Source: Desulfocorpusculum sp964414345
Lineage (GTDB): Bacteria > Desulfobacterota > Desulfocorpusculales > Desulfocorpusculum
Direction: 5' to 3'
Assembly: GCA_964414345.1 (NCBI GenBank)
Contig: CAYPWF010000001.1
Coordinates: forward strand, 66,562 to 130,561
DNA length: 64,000 nt
Shown here: positions 43,178 through 51,875 of the stretch, piece after piece
Numbering within the stretch: position 1 is the first letter of the stretch
How the letters are laid out: every line of letters begins with the position of its first letter
Notes under the pieces: generated by a model
Databases searched by the model: none
What the model was told of the DNA's origin: nothing
The model's input: only the letters and a program-made list of their open reading frames with translations
Translations under genes and position numbers: made by a program

Positions 43178-44461
43178 TCATCCTCTCTCCCAAAGCTGGG
43201 GGGCAGGGAAAACATAGGGGGCTTGGGCGAATTTTTTGGGCAACACCACCTTGGTGCGCTTTAGAGGATCCGGATCCGGAAGGATCTGGATCATGGCTGT
43301 AGTGGCGTTGATATTGTCACCATTGGGGGCGAACTTGATGGCCTCCCCCACCATGGGATGATCCTTGAATTCGGTCTTCTTGAAGGCCTCTACTATCTTG
43401 TCAGGGTCAGTGGATTTGGCCCTTTCCAGAGCGTCGGCCACAACCAGTATGCCGGTGTAGGCGTAGCCGTTGTTGGTCTCCAAATAGGCGTTGTAGTTCT
43501 TCAGGAAGAGATCATTGGCTGCCTTGTACACCGGGCTTTCAGGGTTGACCCAAGGCACGTTGTCCATAACGTAGAATATGAGCTTGTCCAAGTCCTTGAT
43601 GACCGAAGGCTCATACCACCCTGGGGATCCTGGGCTTATTATTCCCATCAGCTCCACCCTTTGTTTGAAAAGCTCCCTTGTCAAAAGGGTTGAGTCCCCG
43701 GGCCTGCATATGGGGAAAAGGATATCCGGCTTGGCGGCCTTTATCTTGGCCACCTCGGCCGAGAGGTCGGGCACCCCGAGGGGATAGCTTATCTCTTCCA
43801 CAATCTCCATGCCCAGGCCGGAAGCCTTGAACTCTTTTATAAAAAGCGCCCCTTGGGTTTTCCCAAAGGCGTCTCCCACGTAAGAGACAACGGCCCTTTT
43901 GGGAGAGACTTTCTTCTCCTCCAAGATGGTCTTGAGGAACTCCATCATGCGCTTGGCGAAGGTGGTGGAAGTGGGAAAGATCCTGAAGGTGTACTTGTAT
44001 CCCTTCTGGGTGATGTCGTCCAGAGTGGCCACGTCGCACAGAAAGGGCACACCCCTTTGCTCGCACAAGGTAGCTATGGCCATGCCGGTGCCGCTTTCGA
44101 AAGCCCCGACTATCACCTTGGCCCCCTCCTTGATGAGCCGGTCCGCCTCTGAGCGGCCCACCTCGGCCGAGGTTTGGCTGTCCCCCAGGAGCAGCTCCAG
44201 TTTGGCCCCTCCCATGGACTTGATGCCGCCCAAGGAGTTTATGTACTCCACGGCCATCTGGGCGCCTCGGCGTTGCCCCTGACCGATCACCGCCAAGGGA
44301 CCAGTGACCGGTTGCACGGAGCCTATCTTGATAGTGGGGGGCGTTGCCCTGAGCACCGTGGGAAACCCGCCCACGGCTGTGGCGGCACCCGCAGCCGCTG
44401 CTGCCTGAAGGAAGCCCCTTCTGCTTATAAGATTTCGAGACAGGCCAGGCTTTCTTTTCAT
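43178..44461 (-). CDS. ABC transporter substrate-binding protein, Tat-exported, LivK-like
   Basis: A 427-residue periplasmic binding protein. The N-terminus SRRGFLQAAAAAGAATA is a twin-arginine signal. The mature domain has IKIGSVQPVTGPLAVIGQGQRRGAQMAVEYINSLGG, then the VIVGAFESGTGMAIATL and PFLCDVAT blocks of the Leu/Ile/Val-binding family. The ligand may be an amino acid, an aromatic or another small acid. ATG 44461 has GAGGAGGG close upstream; the ATG 51 bases earlier would place non-conserved residues before the Tat motif. Confidence 0.92.
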   Translation of the reverse strand: MKRKPGLSRNLISRRGFLQAAAAAGAATAVGGFPTVLRATPPTIKIGSVQPVTGPLAVIGQGQRRGAQMAVEYINSLGGIKSMGGAKLELLLGDSQTSAEVGRSEADRLIKEGAKVIVGAFESGTGMAIATLCEQRGVPFLCDVATLDDITQKGYKYTFRIFPTSTTFAKRMMEFLKTILEEKKVSPKRAVVSYVGDAFGKTQGALFIKEFKASGLGMEIVEEISYPLGVPDLSAEVAKIKAAKPDILFPICRPGDSTLLTRELFKQRVELMGIISPGSPGWYEPSVIKDLDKLIFYVMDNVPWVNPESPVYKAANDLFLKNYNAYLETNNGYAYTGILVVADALERAKSTDPDKIVEAFKKTEFKDHPMVGEAIKFAPNGDNINATTAMIQILPDPDPLKRTKVVLPKKFAQAPYVFPAPQLWERG

Positions 44462-44570
44462 GGTTCCCTCCTCATTTCGTCTAGTTGGGCATTGGGGGTG
44501 ATCGCTTCCCATTTCGTTGTGTAACCAAAGTTAAAATTTCTCTCCTCAGGCCTTGCCGCAAAGTTTATTT

Positions 44571-44600
44571 CATATACGGGAATTTGAGCCTGTTTGTCAA
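44571..44600 (-). promoter_or_regulatory. Sigma-70-type promoter of the liv operon
   Basis: On the minus strand a perfect TTGACA (44600-44595) is followed after 18 bases by TATATG (44576-44571). It would give a leader of about 100 bases before the binding-protein gene. Confidence 0.5.
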
Positions 44601-45072
44601 ATCAAATTGCACGAGCCGTCATTTTTTTGTCGATTCCCCGGGGGATATGGATTCCTCTTGAGCCTCACCAACACTGGACCCATTAACCTGTATAGCACGC
44701 ATGATTGGCCAAGACCAGTGTCTAGGGAGCCCAAGCTGGGAAACCTCCTGTGAGTTTGACGCGGGTTATCCAGTAAGGCTTTTGACTCTGGAGGCTAGGC
44801 ACCCAAGCCCAGGCGGATCCAGCCCCCCGACGGTTCTATTCAAGGCCGGATCTTGGGCGATACACAACAGGGGGGGATTTGAGCAAGAGCGGTTACAAAA
44901 ATTTCTTTGATCGCGTAAAGCCGGGAGGATATCAGGAGCAGGGCCGGCTTGATATGAAGGCAAATTACTAAATCGTAATTTTTTAGGTAAAAGCGTTTTC
45001 CCCCAGGGTTCCTGATAAAGCAGACTTATCGGCTTATCACATAGTTACCCTCCCAGGATTCCTTTGTGGGCC

Positions 45073-45088
45073 TGGCATATTTGTTGCT
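45073..45088 (+). promoter_or_regulatory. Sigma-54-type promoter
   Basis: TGGCATATTTGTTGCT keeps the invariant GG (-24) and GC (-12) with correct spacing and matches most of the TGGCAC-N5-TTGC consensus. The start would be near 45099, 39 bases before the ATG at 45138. Confidence 0.55.
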
Positions 45089-45137
45089 TTTAGGAGTTTC
45101 GAGAGGAAAATCCGTGGAATCTGTCAGGGAGGTGACG

Positions 45138-45446
45138 ATGAGAAGGGTGAGGCTTCAAAGGATAGTCCAGGACGGCACAAAAGAGTTCGTCACCCTGGGG
45201 AGCGTTTTCGAGGGGCTGGAGCCCCTCAAGCCAAGAGCCGGCCAGGAATACCTGATGTTCGACGACTCCGGAAAAGTTGTGCGCACCTCCCCTGTGGTGA
45301 GAGTTCACGATGGTTTTTTTGAAACCCAAAACTCCTTCTACAAGCTCACCGTTTTGGAGGAGGAGCCCTTTGACTTGGGTGGAGAGGAGACCCCTGGGAA
45401 AACACAGGAAATCAACCTGGCCAAGCTGGCCAACACATCCCGCTAA
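45138..45446 (+). CDS. Small conserved-looking protein, unknown
   Basis: A 102-residue soluble protein: MRRVRLQRIVQDGTKEFVTLGSVFEGLEPLKPRAGQEYLMFDDSGKVVRTSPVVRVHDGFFETQNSFYKLTVLEE, then an acidic tail. It looks like a compact beta fold. I do not recognise it. GGGAGGTG lies 4 bases before the ATG, which decides the start. It sits behind the sigma-54-like promoter, so control by an enhancer-binding protein is likely. Confidence 0.65.
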   Translation: MRRVRLQRIVQDGTKEFVTLGSVFEGLEPLKPRAGQEYLMFDDSGKVVRTSPVVRVHDGFFETQNSFYKLTVLEEEPFDLGGEETPGKTQEINLAKLANTSR

Positions 45447-45458
45447 ACCCTTGCCTTC

Positions 45459-45493
45459 AAGGACCAGGGCTTGGGCTGGGGCCGGCCTTTTTT
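45459..45493 (+). terminator. Candidate intrinsic terminator
   Basis: AAGGACCAGG pairs imperfectly with CCGGCCTT and is followed by TTTTTT (45488-45493), 13-47 bases after the 102-residue gene stops. Confidence 0.4.
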
Positions 45494-45588
45494 CTCACAA
45501 ATTCAAGCCAAGCTGGTCCACCTCCGCGCAAAGACCTACCTAGGCCCTTTTTGAGACAACCTGCCGCAGCTCTTCTGAGGCCTGCCTT

Positions 45589-45707
45589 TAGCCCGTGTTA
45601 TTCACGATAAGCGTATAATGCGGGCTATCTTAATTACATGTTCGGACAAACTGGGTCCCTACTCAAAAGCACCCTGATTTGGGTTTCAGACTTGGTCCCA
45701 CCAGCCC
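45589..45707 (+). repeat. Palindrome-headed intergenic element, copy E (truncated)
   Basis: Head TAGCCCGTGTTATTCACGATAAGCGTATAATGCGGGCTATCTTAATTACATG and the CTACTCAAAAGCACCCTGATTT body are clear, then the match ends near 45707. Copy F lies 110 bases further in opposite orientation. Confidence 0.7.
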
Positions 45708-45817
45708 CCCCGGCTAGGGGCTCTTACCTGATGATGCCTTGCTCGTGGTTGGCAAGCATTTGCCCCCAGGGATTCCTCTGATTATCATAGACAGGGTCGG
45801 CTTATTGGCCAAGGCTA

Positions 45818-45971
45818 GCGGGGTTGGGGGACTGGGTCCTCAACCTCCCGGTACATTTGGCCGTTTTCATATCAAAACCAGGGCCTGACTTAAAAAGAGC
45901 GAGTTTGAGTGTGAGCCGGAGGGAATGGCCAAGTTACCCCGCATTATCCACCCAGGGTGAATAATGCGGGC
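45818..45971 (-). repeat. Palindrome-headed intergenic element, copy F
   Basis: Minus orientation. The head is a perfect 10-base palindrome, CCCGCATTAT (45938-45947) and ATAATGCGGG (45961-45970). The body reads back through CATATCAAAACCAGGG to CCTCCCGGTACATTTGG. It ends 30 bases before the UbiA-like gene, so its hairpin falls in or near that gene's promoter or leader. Confidence 0.65.
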
Positions 45972-46000
45972 AAGACAGCTTTTTTCGGGGAGGCTTTGCC

Positions 46001-46939
46001 GTGGAGGTACAACCGCTGAGCGGCTTTGCGGGGGTCAGGAAGATCAAGCTTTTCATGGCCTTATCCAGGACGCCTCATGGCCTGCTGGACATGGCCACCC
46101 CGGCCTTGTCTGCGCTATTGGCTTTGGGTTCTTTTCCAAACGGGCGAGTGATTCTTCTGGGGCTGCTTACAGCATTTGCCGGTTATACGGCGGTTTACGC
46201 CCTCAACGACTTGGTTGACTACCGCAGTGACAGGGAAAAGCTACGCAGTATGAGGGAAACCGGGGGCTCAGGAGATGTGGATGCTGTTTTTATGAGGCAT
46301 CCCATGGCTCAGGGTTTGATCTCAGTCCCTCAGGCCATAGCCTGGACCATGGGATGGGGCCTGGTGGCCTTTTGGGGGGCTTATTCTTTAAGACCTGTTT
46401 GTGCAGCGATCTTTTTTTCTGCTTGCTGCTTGGAAGCAATCTATTGCACTTTGTTGAGGGTGAGCTACCTTCGCACTTTGGTGAGCGGTTTGGTTAAGAC
46501 CTCTGGGGCCTTGGCCGCTGTCTTGGCGGTGGATCCGGACCCAGACCCTTTTTTTGTGGGATACGTGTTCACATGGCTTTTCCTGTGGGAGATAGGCGGG
46601 CAGAACGTTCCCAATGACTGGTCAGACTTGGAAGAGGACGAATCCCTCAGCGCCAAGACGCTCCCGGCGGAGCTTGGCCCTGAAAAGGCGGCTTGGGTGG
46701 TGATGCTCTGCCTTTGCTCCTCAGCACTCTTGGGAATTGGCCTCTTCTGGAGTTCACCTGGCAGCCTGAGTCCTGTTTTTCACCTGGGAAGCTTGGGGGC
46801 TGGATGGTTTTTGTTGATAGGCCCTGCAGGAAAGCTTTTCAAGGAACGTAGCCTGGATGCAGCAGGCCGTCTCTTTAACAAGGCCAGCTATTACCCTCTG
46901 GCCGTCTTGGCCTCCACCTTGGCGGCTATGATATTTTGA
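46001..46939 (+). CDS. UbiA-superfamily prenyltransferase
   Basis: A 312-residue membrane prenyltransferase with eight or nine hydrophobic helices. The first aspartate-rich motif is NDLVDYRSDREK near residue 70. The second region is GGQNVPNDWSDLEEDESLSAKTLP. Related enzymes attach prenyl chains to quinone precursors, heme or glycerol phosphate. It faces the minus-strand Ino1/isomerase/methyltransferase operon (23 bases between stops). Quinone synthesis (MenA role) or prenylation of a cyclitol are both possible. GTG 46001 has GGGGAGG 8 bases upstream. Confidence 0.88.
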   Translation: MEVQPLSGFAGVRKIKLFMALSRTPHGLLDMATPALSALLALGSFPNGRVILLGLLTAFAGYTAVYALNDLVDYRSDREKLRSMRETGGSGDVDAVFMRHPMAQGLISVPQAIAWTMGWGLVAFWGAYSLRPVCAAIFFSACCLEAIYCTLLRVSYLRTLVSGLVKTSGALAAVLAVDPDPDPFFVGYVFTWLFLWEIGGQNVPNDWSDLEEDESLSAKTLPAELGPEKAAWVVMLCLCSSALLGIGLFWSSPGSLSPVFHLGSLGAGWFLLIGPAGKLFKERSLDAAGRLFNKASYYPLAVLASTLAAMIF

Positions 46940-46962
46940 GCCCAAAAGTTCTGCCAGGCCAA

Positions 46963-47574
46963 TCATTTTCCCTGGGACATGCCATAGTTAGCCACCCCTA
47001 GGATTCCCAACAAGGGATGTTCCAAGACCTTCCGCAGCTCAAAGCCGTTTAGCCTCAAAGCCTGGCGCCAGGAATTTGCCTCAAAACGCTCCTGTTTTGG
47101 GTGGAGCAGTATTCTCTTGGTGAGAAAGTTTGCGTACAAAGACGGGTAAAGCTCTTCCAGGAAATAAAAGCCTCCTGGCCTTAGAAGCCGGGCCAGCTCT
47201 TTGAGAGCCTCCCTCCAGGCAACCACATGATGTATCACGCCAAAGCCGAAAACAGCATCAAAACTTCCCGACGGATAAGGCAGCAGGAGAGCATCGGCCG
47301 CCACGAGCCTCACCCTCTCATGCCTGCCCGGACCGGGATACTTCAGGGATTTCTTGAGCATTTCAAGATCCAGGTCTGTGACCTGAATCCGGCTGGGTCC
47401 AAACTCCTTTAGAATGAGCCTGGCCCCAACTCCCCTTCCACAACCGATTTCCAGCACCGAGGCCTTGGGCGGGAAGTCCATGGCAGCGCGGCGCATCCAT
47501 CTTATTTCCAGAGCCTGCTGAATCACCCGCAGGGGATTGTTCACGGCCCAGCGCTCCGCCCAGTTGAGCTTCAT
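46963..47574 (-). CDS. Class I SAM-dependent methyltransferase
   Basis: A 203-residue methyltransferase. SAM motif I is VLEIGCGRGVGARLIL, followed by VTDLDLEM, AADALLLPYPSGSFDAVFGFGVIHHV and LLRPGGFYFLEELY, as in UbiE/COQ5-like small-molecule methyltransferases. Substrate unknown. It overlaps ubiE by 4 bases and is the last gene of its operon. Confidence 0.87.
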   Translation of the reverse strand: MKLNWAERWAVNNPLRVIQQALEIRWMRRAAMDFPPKASVLEIGCGRGVGARLILKEFGPSRIQVTDLDLEMLKKSLKYPGPGRHERVRLVAADALLLPYPSGSFDAVFGFGVIHHVVAWREALKELARLLRPGGFYFLEELYPSLYANFLTKRILLHPKQERFEANSWRQALRLNGFELRKVLEHPLLGILGVANYGMSQGK

Positions 47575-48377
47575 GAGGGCTTTTTCCCCAAATGGATGAC
47601 CGCTATGCCGTCGGTGAGTCTTCTGTAGCGCACTTCCTGGAATCCTATTTCCATGAGACGCTCGGCCAGCTCCTCAGGCCCGGGGAACACCCGAATGGAC
47701 TCGGGCAGATAAGTGTAAGCCTGCCTGGATCCTGCGAGCAGCTTGCCTAGCCCGGGCATCACGTGAAAGGAATAGAAATCGTAAAGACGCCTGAACCATG
47801 GGGTGCGGGGGGTGGAAAACTCCAAGCAGAGCATGGTCCCACCGGGTTTGAGCACCCTGAACATCTCTCGGAATCCTTGCTCCATTCTAGTGAGGTTCCT
47901 AATGCCAAAGGCCACAATGGTTGCATCAAACACACCATCTCTCAGGGCCAGCTGCTCGGCATCTCCTTGCAGCATGCTCACCACTCTTGAGCCCCCTGCT
48001 CGGGAGAGCTTCCTGGAGGCCTGCTCCATCATGGCCAGATTCATGTCGTAAATCAGCACAAGGCCTGAAGGGCCCACCTGCCTTGCGGCCAAGAAAGCCA
48101 TGTCCCCTGTGCCCCCGCAAACGTCCAAGACTTTCTGCCCGGCTTTAAGCCCCAAGCTCCTTATGGCCCTTCTTTTCCAAATCAAATGGGCCCCCATGCT
48201 CAAAAGCGTGTTCATGAAATCGTACTTGCGGGCCACAGTGTCAAAGTGTCTGGAGACCAGCTTCTTTTTTTCTTTCAAAGGCACCAACCTGTAACCGAAG
48301 TGCACCTTTTCCTCCTGCAGGCCTTCTTCGGGCTCAGCATCCTGCACTCCGGCCCGGGCTTTTTCCAGATTTTTCAT
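47571..48377 (-). CDS. ubiE: UbiE/MenG-type quinone C-methyltransferase
   Basis: A 268-residue UbiE family member. FDTVARKYDFMNTLLSMGAHLIWKRRAI is the N-terminal family block, then VLDVCGGTGDMAFLAA (SAM motif), FGIRNLTRMEQGFREMFRVLKPGG and YDFYSFHVMPGLGKLLAG. Relatives methylate demethylmenaquinone or a ubiquinone precursor. A charged 30-residue N-terminal extension is extra. ATG 48377 overlaps the isomerase stop as ATGA. Confidence 0.9.
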   Translation of the reverse strand: MKNLEKARAGVQDAEPEEGLQEEKVHFGYRLVPLKEKKKLVSRHFDTVARKYDFMNTLLSMGAHLIWKRRAIRSLGLKAGQKVLDVCGGTGDMAFLAARQVGPSGLVLIYDMNLAMMEQASRKLSRAGGSRVVSMLQGDAEQLALRDGVFDATIVAFGIRNLTRMEQGFREMFRVLKPGGTMLCLEFSTPRTPWFRRLYDFYSFHVMPGLGKLLAGSRQAYTYLPESIRVFPGPEELAERLMEIGFQEVRYRRLTDGIAVIHLGKKPS

Positions 48378-49216
48378 TGGGGCCACCCTGCTTCCTCAAG
48401 GATCGGCTTCAGGTAGGCCAACCCCTTTCTTCCGGCCTCATCCGGCATATCCACGTAAGGGTAGAGCTCCAAGCTCATATCACCCTTGTAGCCCAACCTG
48501 GCCGCCCTTTTTATCAAGGACCTCAGGTCCATCCCACCAAGCCCTGGGATAAGGTGACGGTGCTCTCTGCCGGAGCCGATGTCCTCCAGATGCATGTGGC
48601 CTATCCATCCGAAGAGTTCCTCCATGGCCTCCACAGGATCCTGCCCCACGCAAAAGAAATGTCCTGCATCAAAGTTAAGCCCCACCATGGGGGAAGAAAC
48701 CGAACGGATGAACTGGCGGAACTGGCGGCTGTTCTCTAGTAGGAGCCCTGGCTCCGGCTCCACAAGAAGGCGCACTCCCAATTCTTCGGCCAAGGGCACC
48801 ACTTCCTCCAGGCCTTGGTGAAAAAGACGCATGGCTCGGCCTCGGCCCATACCCCTCAGAGGTCCGCCCGGAGGCACCGAGATGTTTGAGCAATCAAGAA
48901 CTGCGGCTGCCCGCACACAGCTCTTGGTGTGCTCTATTCTAATGTTTCTCAAGACAGCATCTTCCTCAATCCAGGAAGGCAGATAGGTGTCTCCCACGGC
49001 AAAGAGAGTGAAGCTGTTGACGTTTGTCACCTTAAGAGCCTTTTCCCTTAAGCTTTCCCTCAGCCTGAGCATATCCACCTGGCTGAAATCAGGAGGGTAA
49101 AGGTGGGGCCTGTCGCCCATGATTTCCACACCCCTGAAGCCCAGCTCAGCTATGTGATCTAGAGCCTCCCACAGGGTGAAGCGGGTATAAGCATTGGTGC
49201 TATAACCTAGAATCAC
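48374..49216 (-). CDS. Sugar phosphate isomerase/epimerase, xylose-isomerase-like TIM barrel
   Basis: A 280-residue AP endonuclease 2-type TIM barrel. It opens with LGYSTNAYTRFTLWEALDHIAELGFRGVEIMGDRPHLYP. Metal-ligand strands include LVEPEPG, GLNFDAGHFFCVG, IGHMHLEDI and DMSLELYPY. Relatives act as ketose epimerases, inosose isomerases or hydro-lyases, and EboE of the ebo cluster belongs to this superfamily. Next to an inositol-phosphate synthase, a cyclitol substrate is a reasonable inference. Confidence 0.85.
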   Translation of the reverse strand: MILGYSTNAYTRFTLWEALDHIAELGFRGVEIMGDRPHLYPPDFSQVDMLRLRESLREKALKVTNVNSFTLFAVGDTYLPSWIEEDAVLRNIRIEHTKSCVRAAAVLDCSNISVPPGGPLRGMGRGRAMRLFHQGLEEVVPLAEELGVRLLVEPEPGLLLENSRQFRQFIRSVSSPMVGLNFDAGHFFCVGQDPVEAMEELFGWIGHMHLEDIGSGREHRHLIPGLGGMDLRSLIKRAARLGYKGDMSLELYPYVDMPDEAGRKGLAYLKPILEEAGWPQ

Positions 49217-49217
49217 C

Positions 49218-50378
49218 TCAAAATCCTCTCATAGTGAATTCTCTTTCCAAGAGCTCAAGGGCTTTCAATTGCTCCTGGAAGGCTCTGGGGTGTCCCTCGC
49301 CCAGGGGCCTCTTGAAATAGAAGCCCAGATCTGCAACCAAACCCGACCTTCCAAGCTTTTTGAGCCCTGCCATCCAACCTGCCAAGTCCACCACCAAGGG
49401 AGCTGCCAGAACCGAATCCCTGGCCAAAAGGTTCAATCTAAGGCTCATGGGAAGTCCGAAAGCTCCCGAAAAATCAACTACATCCCAAGCTTCCTTGGCG
49501 TCTCCCCTGGGCGGATAATATGCTATATGAACCCCGTGGCTGGTCTCATGGGGGCTTTCCCCCACATGGTAGCCCAGCACCTCTTCCAGAACCTCTGTCT
49601 TATTGGCTAGTTTGGCAGCCGCTTTGGAGGGATTGGAGAGGTTTCTGCCGTCCTCATTCCCCAGGATGTTGAGGCTGTACCAGCCGGTCACCTTCAGTTT
49701 CCTGGCTTTGAGGGCCGAGGCCAGGACAACCTTGAAAAAGGTCTGCCCTGTCTTGCCATCCCTTCCGCAGATGGGCACTGCCCTGTGGGAGGCTTCGGCG
49801 ACGAGCAAAGGGTGTTCCACCTGGTTGGAGGTAAAGTTCACAAAGGGCACCCCACAGCGGAGGGCAGCCGAGGCATAGGCCAGATCCGGAGGGAGTTCAC
49901 CCTTGTCCAGGGCCAGGAGTTCTTCCAAAGAGGCGCAATTGGGAAACGAGGGGCCCGCGCAGGCAGGAAGCAGATCCACCATCACAGGGCTGGCCCCTGG
50001 GTGCTCTGAAAGGAGTTCTTTTATCTGAGCGCATAGAATTTCGGTCTGCTCCAGAAGCGGCCCATCGGGGGCTTTAAGCACCTTCATGTCCTGGATTTCT
50101 TCTTGAAGGGGAGCCCAGTTCTTCTCCAAAAGCACCCTGTGGCTCCTTAAGGCTTCCAGGAGGCTTTCCGCTTTGGAATCCCAACCTGCAAAATAAAATT
50201 GCCCTTTCCTTAGGATTCCTGAAAGACTCTTGGGGAGTGTAAGCCAAGGGAGCACCTCTTGGGGGTCATGCCTCAAGGTTGCCACCAAGGCCGCCACCGT
50301 GCTGCCCACAGCCCCTTTGGCCCCAGCAGCCAGCAACAAAATGGAATCCCCCTCAACCCTCTGTTTTTCCCACGTCAT
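49218..50378 (-). CDS. ino1: myo-Inositol-1-phosphate synthase family protein
   Basis: A 386-residue member of the MIPS family. The NAD-binding start is LLLAAGAKGAVGSTVAAL near residues 14-31. The catalytic core has PICGRDGKTGQTFFKVVL, SLNILGNEDGRNLSNPSKAAAKLANK, matching the GxDxKSGQT, NxLGNxDG and lysine-bearing motifs of the family. It cyclises glucose-6-phosphate to inositol-1-phosphate in relatives. Its stop lies 1 base from the isomerase start; its ATG (50378) lies 4 bases after the DNA methyltransferase stop. Confidence 0.88.
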   Translation of the reverse strand: MTWEKQRVEGDSILLLAAGAKGAVGSTVAALVATLRHDPQEVLPWLTLPKSLSGILRKGQFYFAGWDSKAESLLEALRSHRVLLEKNWAPLQEEIQDMKVLKAPDGPLLEQTEILCAQIKELLSEHPGASPVMVDLLPACAGPSFPNCASLEELLALDKGELPPDLAYASAALRCGVPFVNFTSNQVEHPLLVAEASHRAVPICGRDGKTGQTFFKVVLASALKARKLKVTGWYSLNILGNEDGRNLSNPSKAAAKLANKTEVLEEVLGYHVGESPHETSHGVHIAYYPPRGDAKEAWDVVDFSGAFGLPMSLRLNLLARDSVLAAPLVVDLAGWMAGLKKLGRSGLVADLGFYFKRPLGEGHPRAFQEQLKALELLEREFTMRGF

Positions 50379-50382
50379 GCTT

Positions 50383-51651
50383 TCAGATTCTTTTTTGAAA
50401 GACCACCACCCGATTGGTGTTGGTGCCTTTCCTGGAGTTCTCCACACCCCAGATATTGGAGGTCTTGGTGAAGCTCTGCTGGTTTACCACCACCCCCACA
50501 CACGAGAATCCAGCCTGAAGGCCCAGGGGGACTATTTCCTCATCCAACTTCAGGGAGCCCCCCCTCACCTCCCCCACCTCGAAAGCAACCCATCCCCCGG
50601 GTCTGGTGATCCTGTGGAGTTCCTTGAGGGTTTCTGCCATGACTTGACACCATCGGGAGAGGCTTCCGGTTTGAGTGACAGCGGATTCCACCCGTTCTTG
50701 GTCAATACAATTGAACCAGCACCTAAGCCAATTGTCACCCCCATACTGGACCACATCCAAGAAGGGCGGGGAGGTTACAGTGAGATGCACCGAGTCTGAT
50801 TCTATCTCAGGGGTGTGCCTGGCATCTCTGGTCAAAAAGAGGGCGGTTTCCGCGGCCTTTCTAAGGGCCTGGATCTGCTCTGAAGTCATGTTTTTCAGAA
50901 GCCTGCGGCTTTTCCTGAGAATTATCCCCTTGGTGTTCCTATAAGGGGGGCTCTGCCCCAGCCTGAGATTGATTTGCCTTTGCCTTTCTGGGGATACGGC
51001 CTGGTTGGGCGGGAGGGTGTAAACCGAAAGAAAACCCGAGGAGTGGCCTGTTAAGCGGTTTGTGGCCACCATTCTGATCCAGCTGTCCAGATCATCTTCC
51101 AGGCCGGAGTTTCTTCTTTGCTCCAAGTAACGGCGAAGGGAGACGATCTCCGCCTCGGTCCTGGGGTGGAAGAACATGCTTAAGTCCAAATCGGCCTTGG
51201 CCTTCTCATCAATGGGTATATCCCTCAGCCTCCCGGCCACCTCATCCAGAGGCGGCACCCTTAGGCGCGGCAGGCTCAAGATACGGCTTAGGGGATTGAT
51301 GTCATTGGCTATGACCTGCCTTCCACACAAGGCCCCCTCCAAGGCGGTGGTGCCCCTTCCGGAGAATGGATCATAAACCCTCTGGCCCGGCTCTGTGAGA
51401 AGCTCAATGAAAAACCGCGGAAGCTGAGGTTTAAAACAGGCTCTGTAGGATATCTCGTGGATGGAAGCAGCCTGCCTTTGTTTTGAGGTCCAAAACTCAT
51501 TAACATACCTTGTGACCTCAACCAGGCCTGACCTGAAGCTCTCCACCCTGCTGGGCGATTCCCCGCAGTGGAATAAGCTTTTTTGAGGGGCAAGGCAGTA
51601 ATTTTGCAAGTAAGACCTAAGATCTGCTGGAGACTCCAGGGAAGGGGTCAT
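50383..51651 (-). CDS. Orphan site-specific DNA methyltransferase (N4/N6 type)
   Basis: A 422-residue DNA methyltransferase. Motif I is DPFSGRGTT at 94-102 and the catalytic motif IV is TSPPF at 293-297, so motif I precedes IV with about 190 residues between them, enough for a target-recognition region. WNDxNP-like IANDINPLS follows motif I. SPPF and FSGRGTT fit enzymes methylating exocyclic amino groups of C or A. There is no restriction endonuclease next to it, so a regulatory or protective role is possible. It precedes ino1 on the same strand. Confidence 0.88.
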   Translation of the reverse strand: MTPSLESPADLRSYLQNYCLAPQKSLFHCGESPSRVESFRSGLVEVTRYVNEFWTSKQRQAASIHEISYRACFKPQLPRFFIELLTEPGQRVYDPFSGRGTTALEGALCGRQVIANDINPLSRILSLPRLRVPPLDEVAGRLRDIPIDEKAKADLDLSMFFHPRTEAEIVSLRRYLEQRRNSGLEDDLDSWIRMVATNRLTGHSSGFLSVYTLPPNQAVSPERQRQINLRLGQSPPYRNTKGIILRKSRRLLKNMTSEQIQALRKAAETALFLTRDARHTPEIESDSVHLTVTSPPFLDVVQYGGDNWLRCWFNCIDQERVESAVTQTGSLSRWCQVMAETLKELHRITRPGGWVAFEVGEVRGGSLKLDEEIVPLGLQAGFSCVGVVVNQQSFTKTSNIWGVENSRKGTNTNRVVVFQKRI

Positions 51652-51875
51652 AGGGCAAAAGACCTCATTTTTGAAGATAACATTTTGAAATCTATAGATA
51701 ATCTCTTAACCAGTATAGATTCTGCCTTTTCCCAAGTCAAGGCAGGCATGAGGGAGGCTCTCCAGGATCCCGGCCCCAAGACCACAAAGGCACCCTGAGA
51801 TCCCAAAAAAACTTTTTCCGGTTGATCATATCCGGCTTTTTGAGGTACCTTGCTTAAACACGGAGAGAAGCAGCC

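Larger units (their letters stand above)
44462..45137. other. Gene-free stretch, 676 bases
   Basis: Divergent regulatory region. It contains the liv promoter candidate (44571-44600) and the sigma-54-like promoter (45073-45088). The middle, 44610-45060, shows no gene. A CCCCCAGGGTTCCT...GGCTTAT segment near 45001 partly recurs near 45762. Confidence 0.5.

Noticed and set aside
44553..44910. Two short frames in the liv / sigma-54 regulatory region
   Set aside because: No ribosome site or family resemblance, and they cover the predicted promoter.
45938..45970. Palindrome upstream of the UbiA-like gene as a specific operator or riboswitch
   Set aside because: It is the head of a dispersed element (copy F) found in many unrelated places.
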